NCBI RefSeq assembly: GCF_003336805.1
Contig: NZ_QFWJ01000013.1
Location: forward strand, 1-64,000
From: Marinospirillum perlucidum
GTDB taxonomy: Bacteria; Pseudomonadota; Gammaproteobacteria; Pseudomonadales; Halomonadaceae
Reading direction: 5' to 3'
DNA: 64,000 bases
Below, piece by piece: positions 54,923 to 64,000 of this stretch (positions are counted from its first letter, which is position 1; each line of letters starts with the position of its first letter). Made by a program: the position numbers and the translations under genes. The notes below the pieces were generated by a model that had not been told where the DNA came from, made no database searches, and saw only the letters and a program-made list of their open reading frames with translations.

Positions 54923-57900
54923 ATGAACACCCCGACCCCAGCGCGTCTGGACCAACTTTACAAAGCCCTTGAGCAACGCCTGGTGATTCTTGATGGCGGT
55001 ATGGGCACCCTGATTCAGAACCAGAAACTCAGCGAAGAAGAATACCGTGGCAGCCGCTTTGCAGACTGGCATCAGGAGGTCAAGGGGAATAATGATCTAT
55101 TGGTGCTGACCCAGCCCGAGTTGATCAAGGAGCTGCATGGCCAATACCTGGCCGCCGGTGCGGATATCATCGAAACCAATACCTTCAACTCCACTCGCCT
55201 GTCCCAGGCTGATTATGATATGCAGGAGTTGACCCAGGAACTGAATGAAGCCGGTGCCCGAGTAGCCCGTGAAGCGGCCGACGCCTATTCCACGCCGGAC
55301 AAACCGCGTTTTGTAGCCGGCGTGGTAGGACCGACCAGTCGTACCGCTTCTATTTCTCCCGATGTTAATGATCCCGGTTATCGCAACATCACTTTCGATC
55401 AACTGGTCGAAAACTATATGGAAGCCACCGAAGCCCTGATTCGTGGCGGTGCCGATCTCATCCTGTTGGAAACCATTTTCGACACCCTGAATGCCAAGGC
55501 AGCTGTCTTTGCCGTGCAGGAAGTTTTTGAGCGCCAGGGCTATGCCCTGCCCATCATGATTTCCGGCACCATTACCGATGCGTCCGGCCGCACTCTTTCC
55601 GGCCAAACCACCGAGGCCTTCTGGAACAGCCTGCGCCATGCCAAACCCCTCTCCATCGGTTTGAACTGCGCTCTGGGGGCGGAAGACCTGCGCCCCTACA
55701 TTGAAGAGCTGTCACGGATTGCAGACACTCATGTCTCTGCCCACCCGAATGCCGGTCTGCCCAATGAATTTGGCGAATACGACCAGACGCCCGAGGAAAT
55801 GGCCGCCATCCTGCGCGAATTTGCCCAGTCCGGCCTGATGAACATCATCGGTGGCTGTTGTGGCTCCACGCCTGAGCACATCCAGGCCATTGCCGAGGCC
55901 GTAGCCGACTGCCCTCCCCGTAAAATCCCTGCAATCAGCAAGGCCTGCCGTCTTTCCGGGCTGGAACCCTTCAATATTCACCCGGACTCCCTGTTTGTAA
56001 ATGTCGGCGAAAGAACCAATGTCACGGGTTCAGCACGCTTTAAACGCCTTATCCTGGAAGAGGATTACACCACGGCCCTGGAAGTGGCCCTGGAACAGGT
56101 GGAAAACGGTGCTCAGGTCATCGATATCAACATGGATGAGGGGATGCTGGATTCCGAGGCCGCCATGGTCCGCTTCCTCAATCTGATTGCCGGGGAGCCG
56201 GATATATCCCGGGTGCCCATCATGCTGGATTCTTCCAAGTGGCCGATTCTGGAAGCAGGCCTAAAATGTGTTCAGGGCAAACCCATCGTCAATTCCATTT
56301 CCATGAAGGAAGGTGAAGCCGCTTTTCGTGAGCAGGCGCGCCTGTGCATGCGTTATGGTGCTGCGATTATCGTCATGGCTTTTGATGAAAAAGGCCAGGC
56401 CGATACCTTTGAGCGCAAGATTGAAATCTGTGAAAGAGCCTATCGCCTTCTCGTCGATGAAATCGGTTTTCCAGCCGAAGATATCATTTTTGACCCCAAT
56501 ATCTTTGCCGTGGCTACGGGGATCGAAGAGCACAATAACTATGGTGTGGATTTTATCCAGGCCACCGAATGGATTCACCAGAATTTACCCCACGCCTTGA
56601 TTTCCGGCGGGGTATCCAATGTGTCCTTCTCCTTCCGCGGTAACAACCCGGTTCGTGAAGCCATCCACTCGGTCTTTCTCTACCATGCGATCAAGGTTGG
56701 TATGAGCATGGGCATCGTCAACGCCGGTCAGCTGGCCGTCTATGATGATCTGCCCGAAGAGCTCCGCGAAGCCGTTGAGGATGTGGTGCTTAACCGCCGG
56801 GACGATTCCACTGAGCGACTTCTGGATATTGCCGAGAAATACCGGGGTGATGGCAAGTCAGCCGAGAAAAAAGAAGACCTGGAATGGCGTAGCCTCCCGG
56901 TCAATGAAAGAATCGCCCACTCCCTGGTCAAGGGGATTACGGCTTACATCGATGAGGATGTCGAGGAAGCCAGACAGGCAGCCGAGCGTCCTATCCATGT
57001 GATCGAAGGCCCGTTGATGGATGGCATGAACATCGTGGGAGACCTCTTTGGCGAAGGCAAGATGTTCTTACCCCAGGTGGTCAAGTCCGCCCGGGTCATG
57101 AAGCAGGCCGTTGCCCTACTCATTCCCTATATCGAAGCGGAAAAATCCGGTGAAGTTCAGACCAAGGGCAAAATCCTCATGGCCACGGTTAAAGGGGATG
57201 TCCATGATATCGGCAAGAATATTGTCGGGGTGGTGCTTCAGTGTAATAACTATGAAGTCATCGACCTGGGTGTGATGGTTCCTGCAGAAAAAATTCTCAA
57301 GGTCGCCAAAGAAGAAAAAGTCGATATTATCGGCCTCTCCGGTTTGATTACCCCTTCTCTGGATGAAATGGTTCAGGTAGCCAAGGAGATGCAGCGCCAG
57401 GGCTTCCAGATTCCTCTGATGATCGGTGGTGCGACCACCTCCAAGGCCCATACTGCCGTTAAAATTGACCCCCAGTATGATGAAGCCGTGGTTTATGTCA
57501 GCGATGCATCCCGAGCCGTCGGTGTCGCCAGCAACCTGCTATCCCAAGAACTCAAGCCCGGTTTCATGGCCAAAATCAAGGAAGACTATGATGCGGTGCG
57601 TGAGCGCCAGGGTAAGCGCAAGACCAAGGCCGCCAGCTGTGACTATGCCCAGGCCGTTGCCAAAAAACCGGTGATAGATTTCACCCAGGAAGCACCGGTC
57701 AAACCCAAACAGACGGGCTTGCAGGTTTTTGATGACTACCCTCTGAGCGAGTTGGTCGAGCGAATCGACTGGACACCCTTCTTTATCAGCTGGAATCTGG
57801 TAGGCAAATATCCGGCCATTTTTGAGGACAAGATCGTCGGCGAAGAAGCCAAAAAACTCTTTGCCGATGCCCAGGAAATGCTGGCTGAACTGATTGAAGG

Positions 57901-58621
57901 CAAGCAACTCAAGGCCAAGGCGGTCCTGGGAATCTGGCCCGCCAATAGTGTTGATGATGATGCCCTGGAAATTTATGCCGATGAAGAGCGCACCCAGGTG
58001 ATCAAACGCCTGACCCACCTGCGTCAACAGACTCCGGATAAAAACGGCCATTGCAAGTCGCTGGCAGACTGGATCGCGCCCAAGACTTCCGGGGTGGCGG
58101 ACTGGGTCGGAGGCTTTGCGGTCACCGCCGGGATAGGTGCTGAAGAGCTGGCCAAGGAATATGAAGCACAAAATGATGATTACCGCGCCATCATGGTCAA
58201 GGCTCTGGCCGACCGCCTGGCAGAAGCTTTTGCCGAACGCCTCCACGAAAGACTGCGCAAGGAGTTTTGGGGTTATGCTGCTGATGAGAAGCTGGATAAC
58301 AACCAGCTGATCAAGGAAGCCTATCAGGGAATTCGTCCAGCACCTGGCTATCCGGCCTGTCCGGATCATACCGAGAAGGAACACCTCTTTGATCTCCTTC
58401 AGGCTACTGAAAACACGGGGCTGAAACTGACCGAAAGCTTTGCCATGTACCCGACAGCAGCAGTATCCGGTTGGTATTTTGCGCATCCGCGCAGCCAGTA
58501 TTTCAATCTGGGCAAAATCACCCGCGATCAGGTTGAAGCCGCCGCTGAAAGTAAAAAAATGGCAGTTAAGGAACTGGAACGCTGGCTTATGCCTGTTCTG
58601 GGCTATGATCCGGATCGCTAG
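54923..58621 (+). CDS. metH: Cobalamin-dependent methionine synthase
   Basis: The enzyme (1232 residues from ATG 54923) transfers methyl from methyl-THF through B12 to homocysteine. Domains in order are: homocysteine-binding (about 10-325; zinc Cys in NCALG and GGCCGST), pterin-binding (about 355-615; [18 protein letters not shown]), B12 cap (about 650-740), B12-binding (about 745-885; [14 protein letters not shown] with the axial His) and the C-terminal activation domain (about 900-1225; [12 protein letters not shown]). TTG at 54920 is better spaced from GGAG than the ATG, so the exact start is open by one codon. Confidence 0.97.
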   Translation: MNTPTPARLDQLYKALEQRLVILDGGMGTLIQNQKLSEEEYRGSRFADWHQEVKGNNDLLVLTQPELIKELHGQYLAAGADIIETNTFNSTRLSQADYDMQELTQELNEAGARVAREAADAYSTPDKPRFVAGVVGPTSRTASISPDVNDPGYRNITFDQLVENYMEATEALIRGGADLILLETIFDTLNAKAAVFAVQEVFERQGYALPIMISGTITDASGRTLSGQTTEAFWNSLRHAKPLSIGLNCALGAEDLRPYIEELSRIADTHVSAHPNAGLPNEFGEYDQTPEEMAAILREFAQSGLMNIIGGCCGSTPEHIQAIAEAVADCPPRKIPAISKACRLSGLEPFNIHPDSLFVNVGERTNVTGSARFKRLILEEDYTTALEVALEQVENGAQVIDINMDEGMLDSEAAMVRFLNLIAGEPDISRVPIMLDSSKWPILEAGLKCVQGKPIVNSISMKEGEAAFREQARLCMRYGAAIIVMAFDEKGQADTFERKIEICERAYRLLVDEIGFPAEDIIFDPNIFAVATGIEEHNNYGVDFIQATEWIHQNLPHALISGGVSNVSFSFRGNNPVREAIHSVFLYHAIKVGMSMGIVNAGQLAVYDDLPEELREAVEDVVLNRRDDSTERLLDIAEKYRGDGKSAEKKEDLEWRSLPVNERIAHSLVKGITAYIDEDVEEARQAAERPIHVIEGPLMDGMNIVGDLFGEGKMFLPQVVKSARVMKQAVALLIPYIEAEKSGEVQTKGKILMATVKGDVHDIGKNIVGVVLQCNNYEVIDLGVMVPAEKILKVAKEEKVDIIGLSGLITPSLDEMVQVAKEMQRQGFQIPLMIGGATTSKAHTAVKIDPQYDEAVVYVSDASRAVGVASNLLSQELKPGFMAKIKEDYDAVRERQGKRKTKAASCDYAQAVAKKPVIDFTQEAPVKPKQTGLQVFDDYPLSELVERIDWTPFFISWNLVGKYPAIFEDKIVGEEAKKLFADAQEMLAELIEGKQLKAKAVLGIWPANSVDDDALEIYADEERTQVIKRLTHLRQQTPDKNGHCKSLADWIAPKTSGVADWVGGFAVTAGIGAEELAKEYEAQNDDYRAIMVKALADRLAEAFAERLHERLRKEFWGYAADEKLDNNQLIKEAYQGIRPAPGYPACPDHTEKEHLFDLLQATENTGLKLTESFAMYPTAAVSGWYFAHPRSQYFNLGKITRDQVEAAAESKKMAVKELERWLMPVLGYDPDR

Positions 58622-58630
58622 GCAGCGGGT

Positions 58631-59956
58631 ATGCTGAGCCTGGAGCGCACGCGTAAAATTCTGACTCTGGCCCTCCCGATCATGGGGGGGATGCTGAGTC
58701 AGAGTTTGCTGAATCTGGTCGATGCTGCGCTAGTGGGAAGCCTGGGTGAAAAGGTGCTGGCTGGTGTCGGGGTGGGTGGTTACGCCATTTTTATGCTAAC
58801 CGCCCTGATTATGGGGCTGTCTTCCGGCGTCCAGTCCCAGGTAGCCAGACGCCATGGTGCGCGTCTTTATTCAACACGAGCCCTTCCCCTCAATGCAGCC
58901 ATCCTCCTGGCTCTTCTGTTGACCCTGCCTTTAAGTTTTCTGGCCTGGCAGTATGCCCTGCCCCTGGTGGGCCTGATCAACCAGGATCAAGCAGTTCAGC
59001 AGGTGGCTGCCGAGTATTTTGGCTGGCGAAGCCTGGCTCTTTTACCGGTTGCCCTCACCCTCTGTTTTAGAGGTTATTGGCAGGGCATTCATCAATCCGG
59101 CATCTATCTGCGCATCATTCTTTTCACCCATGCCCTGAATATTCTTCTCAGCATCTGGCTGATACATGGCGGGCTGGGGGTTCCAGCTCTGGGGGCCACC
59201 GGTGCGGCTCTGGGCTCCAGCCTTTCGGTAACCTGCGGAGCTCTGGTCTGGGGCTGGTTAACCTGGAAAAAAGCCTGCCCCAGTGGTTTTTTCTTTCAGC
59301 CAACCTCACTCAATCTTTTATGGCGAACCCTGCGACTGGCAGCACCCAATTCTCTGCAACAGTTTCTTTTTGCCATGAGCTATGCGGTTCTCTTCTGGTT
59401 TTTGGGGCAGATCAGCACCCCCAGCGTAGCTGTCGGCCATGTGCTTGTTCACCTCTCTCTCCTGTTGATCCTGCCTGGGGTGGGCCTGGGTATGGCGGCC
59501 ATGACGCTGGTGGGCTCCAGCCTGGGCGAAGAAGCCGGCGATGAGGCTCATCGCTGGGGCTGGCATGCCGTACGCCTGGCAGCCGTCACCCTGGCCTTTC
59601 TGGGGCTTCCCATGCTGGTGTTCCCTGAAGAAATACTCAGCCTGTTTCTTTATGATGCCCATCTGATTGAGCTGGGGCGGGTTCCCCTGATGCTGACCGG
59701 CATCATGATCACTTTGGATTCAGCAGCCATTGTCTTCAACCAGGCTTTGCAGGGTGCCGGTGCCCAGCGCCAGGTCATGCAAATCAGTCTTTCCCTGCAG
59801 TGGCTGGTCTTTCTCCCTGCCGCCTGGTTTGTCGGTATCTATTGGGAAGGTGGACTTTTAGGTATCTGGTACGCCCAACTAGGCTATCGAATTCTTAACT
59901 CCTGTGTGTTTGCCTGGATCTGGCAACAAAGACGCTGGCAGGAACTGGAAGTTTAG
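58631..59956 (+). CDS. MATE family efflux transporter
   Basis: The 441-residue inner-membrane protein has about twelve transmembrane helices in two homologous halves. LALPIMGGMLSQSLLNLVDAALVGSLG and GLSSGVQSQVARRHGA are MATE/DinF-type N-terminal blocks. RLAAPNSLQQFLFAMSY begins the second half. It exports cationic drugs or metabolites against Na+ or H+; the substrate is not predictable. It starts 9 bp after metH and may be cotranscribed. Confidence 0.9.
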   Translation: MLSLERTRKILTLALPIMGGMLSQSLLNLVDAALVGSLGEKVLAGVGVGGYAIFMLTALIMGLSSGVQSQVARRHGARLYSTRALPLNAAILLALLLTLPLSFLAWQYALPLVGLINQDQAVQQVAAEYFGWRSLALLPVALTLCFRGYWQGIHQSGIYLRIILFTHALNILLSIWLIHGGLGVPALGATGAALGSSLSVTCGALVWGWLTWKKACPSGFFFQPTSLNLLWRTLRLAAPNSLQQFLFAMSYAVLFWFLGQISTPSVAVGHVLVHLSLLLILPGVGLGMAAMTLVGSSLGEEAGDEAHRWGWHAVRLAAVTLAFLGLPMLVFPEEILSLFLYDAHLIELGRVPLMLTGIMITLDSAAIVFNQALQGAGAQRQVMQISLSLQWLVFLPAAWFVGIYWEGGLLGIWYAQLGYRILNSCVFAWIWQQRRWQELEV

Positions 59957-60125
59957 AAGCGGCTGGTAATCACTTGATGCTGGTTTCAAAGGAAGGCCAC
60001 CCAAGACCTGGTTAGGCCGCAACTTCTTTCATGTGCCCTGCCCGGACTGAGCCTCGATGACTTTTTAGCCCTTGGCGGCCCCAGAACATCAAGAAAACCC
60101 TAGCCAACCCAGGCCCTGCAGCATT

Positions 60126-60155
60126 AAAAAACCCGGCCTAAGCCGGGTTTAAAAA
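60126..60155. terminator. Bidirectional terminator between MATE and pomB genes
   Basis: AAACCCGGC (60129-60137) pairs with GCCGGGTTT (60142-60150) around CTAA, with A-rich bases on both flanks. On the minus strand the stem is followed by TTTTTAATG, so it best serves pomB; on the plus strand the tail is TTTAAAAAGG. The 220-bp gap around it holds no gene that I can see. Confidence 0.8.
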
Positions 60156-60176
60156 GGTTTTATTAAGCTCAAACAT

Positions 60177-60980
60177 TTAGCGATAGGTGGGAACCTGCTG
60201 GATACCCTGGAAAACTTCACGCTCCTCGGTAATATCCCTTTCCATCAACAGAATTTCCACCCGACGGTTTTTGGTTCGACCTTCAGGAGTCGCATTGGTG
60301 GCAATAGGACGCGCATCACCATTACCCACGACATAGAGGTATTCCTCATTCATATCGCTCATCCAGGTCAGCTCGTGGGCAACCGAAGTGGCACGAGCGG
60401 CTGATAACTCCCAGTTAGAGCGATAACGGTCTGTGTTGATGGGTACATTATCGGTATGCCCACCTACAACGACATACATTTCATACTCGGAAATCAAATC
60501 TCCGACTCGCTGGATGATGGGGACCATCTGGGGTTCCAGCCAGTCACTGGCAGAGCCAAAGGCAGCATCGTCGGGGAAGCGAATGATAATGTGATCCTCA
60601 TCCCTTTCCACAATCATCAGGCCACGTTCGATTTCATCGGTGAAATTGGTTTCCAGACGGTTGCCGATGGCATCCAGCTGGTCTTCTGAGCCGGTCTCTT
60701 CCGTAGTGGGAGGTTCAGGCTTGATAGGTTCGATAATGTTTTCGGTCCGGGGCGGATTGTCCACGGGAATCAGGTTCAGGGGGTTCATCATCTGAAAACC
60801 GAAAGCATCCTGCAGAGCCATGGAAATAGCGCGGTAGCGTTCCTGCTCCATGGTCGAGAAAGAAAGAATCAGAACGAAAAACACCAAAAGTAGTGTCATC
60901 ATGTCGGCAAAGGTCACCATCCATTTGGGAACCGGTGCGTCTTCAACCTTCTTTTTTTTCGGTTTCTGGCTCTGATTCAT
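60177..60980 (-). CDS. pomB: Flagellar stator protein PomB/MotB
   Basis: The 267-residue protein has one transmembrane helix (about 20-42) with the ion-binding Asp in VTFADMMTLLLVFFVLI, a plug/linker region, and a C-terminal OmpA-like peptidoglycan-binding domain (about 130-250; VVVGGHTDNVPINTDRYRSNWELSAARA in shape). It anchors the stator to the cell wall. Together with pomA, 21 bp upstream, it forms the motor's ion channel. The pairing with a PomA-type MotA suggests sodium coupling, which is inference. Confidence 0.9.
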   Translation of the reverse strand: MNQSQKPKKKKVEDAPVPKWMVTFADMMTLLLVFFVLILSFSTMEQERYRAISMALQDAFGFQMMNPLNLIPVDNPPRTENIIEPIKPEPPTTEETGSEDQLDAIGNRLETNFTDEIERGLMIVERDEDHIIIRFPDDAAFGSASDWLEPQMVPIIQRVGDLISEYEMYVVVGGHTDNVPINTDRYRSNWELSAARATSVAHELTWMSDMNEEYLYVVGNGDARPIATNATPEGRTKNRRVEILLMERDITEEREVFQGIQQVPTYR

Positions 60981-61001
60981 AGCAGGGAGCTGTCCTTATG
61001 C

Positions 61002-61778
61002 CTATTCGACTTCTTCATTCATGTTAACTGTACCGCGCTGGTACTCAGGCAGGTAGGTTTCCAGCAATTCGTCCAGAACCTGCGGGTTCATGCCGTTATA
61101 GATACCCATAACCGAATCAATAATCAGCTCCATGTTGTTATTGAGTTCATCGCCTTTAAGAGCCAGCTTGTCAGCAATGGGCAGGAAAACCAGCTGGGCC
61201 ATCAAAGAGCCGTAGAAAGTTGTCAAAAGGGCAACGGCCATACCTGGCCCCAAGGCTGTAGGATCATCCAGGTTATTCAACATGGCAACCAGACCCACCA
61301 GGGTGCCGATCATACCAAAGGCCGGTGCCAGGTCACCAAAGGCACGAAAAACCTTCTCACCGATCGATTTGCGATCGATGGTCAGAGACATTTCTTTGAA
61401 GAGAACTTCCTGGATAAATTCCGGTGCACTGCCATCCACACACATTTGCACCCCTTTCTGGAAGAAGGGGTTATCGATGGGCTCATCTTCCAGACCGAGA
61501 AGACCATTACGGCGTGCGATACGCGAAAGTCGGTTGGCCAGGGCGATAATTTCGCGGGGGTTATCATTGCGCTCGAAGAAGGCGGTCGCAAAACCTTCCT
61601 TGATCCCGATCAGGTAACTTTGAACGCGGAATTTGATCAGGGCTGCAGAAAAGGTCCCCCCCATAACCAGGAGAATACCCGGCAGGTTGAAGAAAAGACC
61701 CAAGTCCGCACTGGTGATGATAGCCAAAACGACAAGCGTCAGACCCAAAACCAAACCAAGTAATGTAGCAAGATCCAT
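61002..61778 (-). CDS. pomA: Flagellar stator protein PomA/MotA
   Basis: The 258-residue protein has four predicted transmembrane helices (about 5-25, 30-50, 150-170 and 185-205) and a cytosolic loop contacting FliG. MDLATLLGLVLGLTLVVLAI, LPGILLVMGGTFSAALIKF and GDLAPAFGMIGTLVGLVAML resemble sodium-type PomA more than proton-type MotA of E. coli (295 residues). It is the first gene of pomAB. No other flagellar gene is in the window. Confidence 0.9.
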   Translation of the reverse strand: MDLATLLGLVLGLTLVVLAIITSADLGLFFNLPGILLVMGGTFSAALIKFRVQSYLIGIKEGFATAFFERNDNPREIIALANRLSRIARRNGLLGLEDEPIDNPFFQKGVQMCVDGSAPEFIQEVLFKEMSLTIDRKSIGEKVFRAFGDLAPAFGMIGTLVGLVAMLNNLDDPTALGPGMAVALLTTFYGSLMAQLVFLPIADKLALKGDELNNNMELIIDSVMGIYNGMNPQVLDELLETYLPEYQRGTVNMNEEVE

Positions 61779-62071
61779 ATTGCGATCCTTAATGAATACA
61801 GCATTAATCTAGGGGTTTATCTACCCAAGGGATAGGCACCGACCCGGATATGATAGCAGCCTTGACGCGTTTGCACAGCCATAGACCCCAGCCTTTTGTA
61901 TTTCAAAGTACCGAGAAGAGAACCAAAACGCAAAAAATGGTATTTTTTTGCAATTATCAAGCACCTAATCGGCAGGAGTTCCTCTTTTTAAACTGTTTTT
62001 TTGCTGCTTGCCAGTTTTTAATGTAAAGTTTCTTGCTGTATAAGCAATCACTAATGATGAGGAGTATCAAC

Positions 62072-62530
62072 ATGCTTAAAAAGAGTTTGACACTGGTTGC
62101 AGCGGGAATTTTTGCGACCAGTGCCCTGGCCAATGACCTCTTTGCCCCTGAAGACGCTGTCGAGTATCGTCAGGCACTTTATCAAGTAATGGCCGCCCAA
62201 ATGAGTGTGATGGGTGGTATGGCCAAAGGTGAGCTGGCATTTGACCGTGAGGAATTCCGAACCCGTGTTGGCAATCTGGGCAAGGTGGCGCCAATGGTTC
62301 CTGAAACCTACTTCCCCGCCACGAGCGAGGTGGAAGACAGCCGCCTGAGCTCTGAAGCCTGGGAGGATATGGAAGGATTCCAGGAAAAAGGCCAGGCCTT
62401 TGGTCAGGCTCTGCAGCAGTTGACTCAGGCAGCCACCGCTGAAGATTTTGATTTGGCAGCAGCTCGCTCGCAGGTGGGTAATCTGGGCAAGACCTGTCGT
62501 GGTTGCCATGATGATTATCGTGAAGACTGA
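62072..62530 (+). CDS. Cytochrome c' (c-556 type)
   Basis: The 152-residue periplasmic protein (ATG 62072, GGAG 7 bp upstream) has a signal peptide ending in SALA (about residue 20). A four-helix-bundle region follows, with the haem site CRGCH near the C terminus (about residues 142-146), the class II cytochrome c layout. Such proteins bind NO or shuttle electrons. It faces a cytochrome b561 gene with stops about 50 bp apart, a frequent partner in other genomes. Confidence 0.92.
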   Translation: MLKKSLTLVAAGIFATSALANDLFAPEDAVEYRQALYQVMAAQMSVMGGMAKGELAFDREEFRTRVGNLGKVAPMVPETYFPATSEVEDSRLSSEAWEDMEGFQEKGQAFGQALQQLTQAATAEDFDLAAARSQVGNLGKTCRGCHDDYRED

Positions 62531-62556
62531 TTATTAAAAAAACCGCAAGAAGCGAT

Positions 62557-62586
62557 AAAGAGGCCTTAAAGGCCTCTTTTTTTATA
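62557..62586. terminator. Terminator between cytochrome c' and b561 genes
   Basis: AAAGAGGCC (62557-62565) pairs with GGCCTCTTT (62571-62579) around TTAAA, followed by further T. It ends the cytochrome c' transcript and overlaps the stop of the convergent b561 gene. Confidence 0.85.
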
Positions 62587-63250
62587 GCCCGTTAAAAATC
62601 CAATAAACAGGCAGGACTGCCAGAACCACGGCAATCAGAAAACGCAGCCAGGGAAAAGCCTGATTCTTCCTATCCAGGTCTGCTGCCTGAGGATCAGCCG
62701 GCTTGCTACCCACAAGCATGGCCTTCACCAGATTATCACCTTTTAAGCGATAAACCAGAATGGCCATCAGATGGATCACGATCAAAGCCAGCAAGAGATT
62801 AAAAAAACGATGGTGCCAAGTGGTCATCCATTCGGACACAGCGGCGGGCACCAGGGAATAGAGGGGACCAGGAAAGAGAAAATCATCAATAAACAGTCCT
62901 GTGGTCAATTGTAGTCCCATCACCAGCAGCAACAAAACCACCATAGCGCCCCCCAGGGGATTGTGGCCCAGGTAGCTTGCCTTTCGACCCTTTAAAAAGC
63001 CTGTAAGATAAGTCCACATAGCGCCGGGGCTACGCACAAAGCATCCGAAGCGAGCATAGGGTGTTCCCACAAAACCCCAGATCACCCGGTAAATCAGTAG
63101 ACCCATCAAGACCTGAGCAAAAAGCTGATGGATTTGAGGGTCCAGGCGGGTATACCAGAGTGCAAAAATTATGACAGGCAACGACCAATGAAATACCCTT
63201 ATCGACCAGTCCCAGACTTTGATATTCTCAACCCTATCCTGATCTTGCAT
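62582..63250 (-). CDS. Cytochrome b561 family protein (Ni/Fe-hydrogenase b-type)
   Basis: The 222-residue membrane protein has four main transmembrane helices plus a C-terminal one (about 200-220). Haem-ligating His residues are expected in VFHWSLPVIIF (helix 1), HNPLGGAMVVLLLLVMGLQ (helix 2-3) and WHHRFFNLLLALIVIHLMAIL (helix 4). RVIWGFVGTPYARF is a family block. It passes electrons from quinol to periplasmic acceptors such as the adjacent cytochrome c'. Confidence 0.88.
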   Translation of the reverse strand: MQDQDRVENIKVWDWSIRVFHWSLPVIIFALWYTRLDPQIHQLFAQVLMGLLIYRVIWGFVGTPYARFGCFVRSPGAMWTYLTGFLKGRKASYLGHNPLGGAMVVLLLLVMGLQLTTGLFIDDFLFPGPLYSLVPAAVSEWMTTWHHRFFNLLLALIVIHLMAILVYRLKGDNLVKAMLVGSKPADPQAADLDRKNQAFPWLRFLIAVVLAVLPVYWIFNGL

Positions 63251-63307
63251 TTATAAGCTACTCCTAATTAATCCTGATCAGTCACTTTACACCAAGAGGA
63301 CATGAAG

Positions 63308-63955
63308 ATGAACCGTGACCTGGCTGCCATGCGTCGCAACTACTCCAAGGACCCTTTAAGCGAAGAAAAAGCCGGAGACTGCCCCTTTGCCCTTTTTAAT
63401 CATTGGCTGGCTGATGCCATGGACAGTGAAACCCTAGACCCCAATGCCATGACGCTGGCAACGGTTGATGCCCAGGGACAACCCAAGGCCAGAATTCTGT
63501 TGTTAAAGGGTTTCTCCAAGGAAAAAGGCTGGGTTTTCTACACCAATTATGCCAGCGACAAGGGCCGGGAGTTAGAGGACAACCCCAACTGCAGCCTGCT
63601 TTTCTGGTGGGAAAATCTGGAGCGTCAGGTACGAATTGAAGGTCGGGTGCAGAAACTACCGGAACAAGACTCCGATGCCTATTACACCAGCCGCCCTAGA
63701 GACAGCCAGATCGGCGCCTGGGTTTCCGAACAAAGCCAGGTGATTTCCGGCCGTGAAGTGCTGGAAGATAAACTGGCTGTGCTGGAAGAGCAATACGAGG
63801 GTATAGAAACCCTCCCCCGCCCTCCTCACTGGGGCGGCTACCAACTGTTGCCCACCCAGGTGGAGTTCTGGCAAGGACAACCCAGCCGTCTGCATGACCG
63901 CCTGCGCTTCCGGCTGGAAAAAGGTGAATGGATCAAGGAAAGACTTTCACCCTGA
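63308..63955 (+). CDS. pdxH: Pyridoxamine 5'-phosphate oxidase
   Basis: The 215-residue FMN enzyme oxidises PNP or PMP to pyridoxal phosphate. The blocks MTLATVDAQGQPKARILLLKGF (shape), FYTNYASDKGRELEDNP, WWENLERQVRIEGRV, SRPRDSQIGAWVSEQSQ and the C-terminal RLHDRLRFRLEKGEWIKERLSP are all present. The ATG at 63308 has GAGGA 7 bp upstream; the ATG six bases earlier sits too close to that SD. The remaining 45 bases of the window show no feature. Confidence 0.96.
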   Translation: MNRDLAAMRRNYSKDPLSEEKAGDCPFALFNHWLADAMDSETLDPNAMTLATVDAQGQPKARILLLKGFSKEKGWVFYTNYASDKGRELEDNPNCSLLFWWENLERQVRIEGRVQKLPEQDSDAYYTSRPRDSQIGAWVSEQSQVISGREVLEDKLAVLEEQYEGIETLPRPPHWGGYQLLPTQVEFWQGQPSRLHDRLRFRLEKGEWIKERLSP

Positions 63956-64000
63956 TCTACCCACCTCTCAGCGCCATTAGTCGACCGGATTCTGCAGACG

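Overview
The window is a mostly core chromosomal segment of a free-living, motile gammaproteobacterium. Gene content and neighbourhoods point to the Oceanospirillales/Marinospirillum-Halomonas side of the class: ppsR/ppsA, a TAXI-type TRAP transporter with a linked universal stress protein, PomA/PomB-like (probably sodium-driven) flagellar stators, the ybdK, DUF2069-wrbA-arsC block and hda next to purMN. The genus is inference from memory of such neighbourhoods, not a search result. Coding density is high, no gap between genes exceeds 300 bases, and TTG and GTG start codons with good Shine-Dalgarno sequences are common.

Layout. 1-127 is the right end of an IS3-family element cut by the window edge. 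159-12.9 kb holds a proline-racemase-family enzyme, an LEA2 lipoprotein, ppsR divergent from ppsA, rraA-ggt-maf, an FMN hydroxyacid dehydrogenase, yigZ, and DUF3833, DUF3095 and YdcH proteins. 13.1-20.6 kb holds tRNA-Pro and the classical translation operon thrS-infC-rpmI-rplT-pheS-pheT-ihfA, read on the minus strand. 20.7-29.8 kb holds purM-purN, DUF2066-hda, a PAS plus degenerate GGDEF protein, ybdK, DUF2069-wrbA-arsC, yihY and DUF3185. 29.8-34.7 kb holds tRNA-Ala, apbC, a MetX-like gene, a DUF815 ATPase, a UmuD-like gene, two unrecognised genes and the tRNA-Gly-Cys-Leu cluster. 34.8-40.7 kb (minus) holds pgsA, uvrC, a UvrY-type response regulator, a histidine kinase and a periplasmic binding protein. 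40.7-47.4 kb holds rimO, a TetR regulator, DUF599, a Zur-like regulator, dihydroorotase, hisI, yidD and sufE. 47.5-50 kb holds a tyrosine recombinase divergent from a KfrA-like coiled-coil DNA-binding protein. 50-64 kb holds usp-TRAP-TAXI, nfuA, metH, a MATE exporter, pomAB, cytochrome c', cytochrome b561 and pdxH.

Regulatory highlights read from the bases. (i) The thrS leader carries two 7-nt hairpin loops with CGU at the anticodon position, an apparent tRNA-Thr mimic for ThrRS autoregulation. (ii) infC probably starts at AUC, as expected for IF3 self-control through non-canonical start codons. (iii) A terminator-like attenuator precedes pheST but no Phe-rich leader peptide is visible. (iv) The integrase/kfrA intergenic region holds a perfect 11-bp inverted repeat plus an AT-rich palindrome.

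Protein oddities: a UmuD-like protein has lost both catalytic dyad residues (Ser to Ala, Lys to Arg); a proline-racemase-family protein has Ser and Thr in place of both catalytic cysteines; a GGDEF domain has an SGRKL motif; and a binding protein, kinase and UvrY regulator are chained without a transporter.
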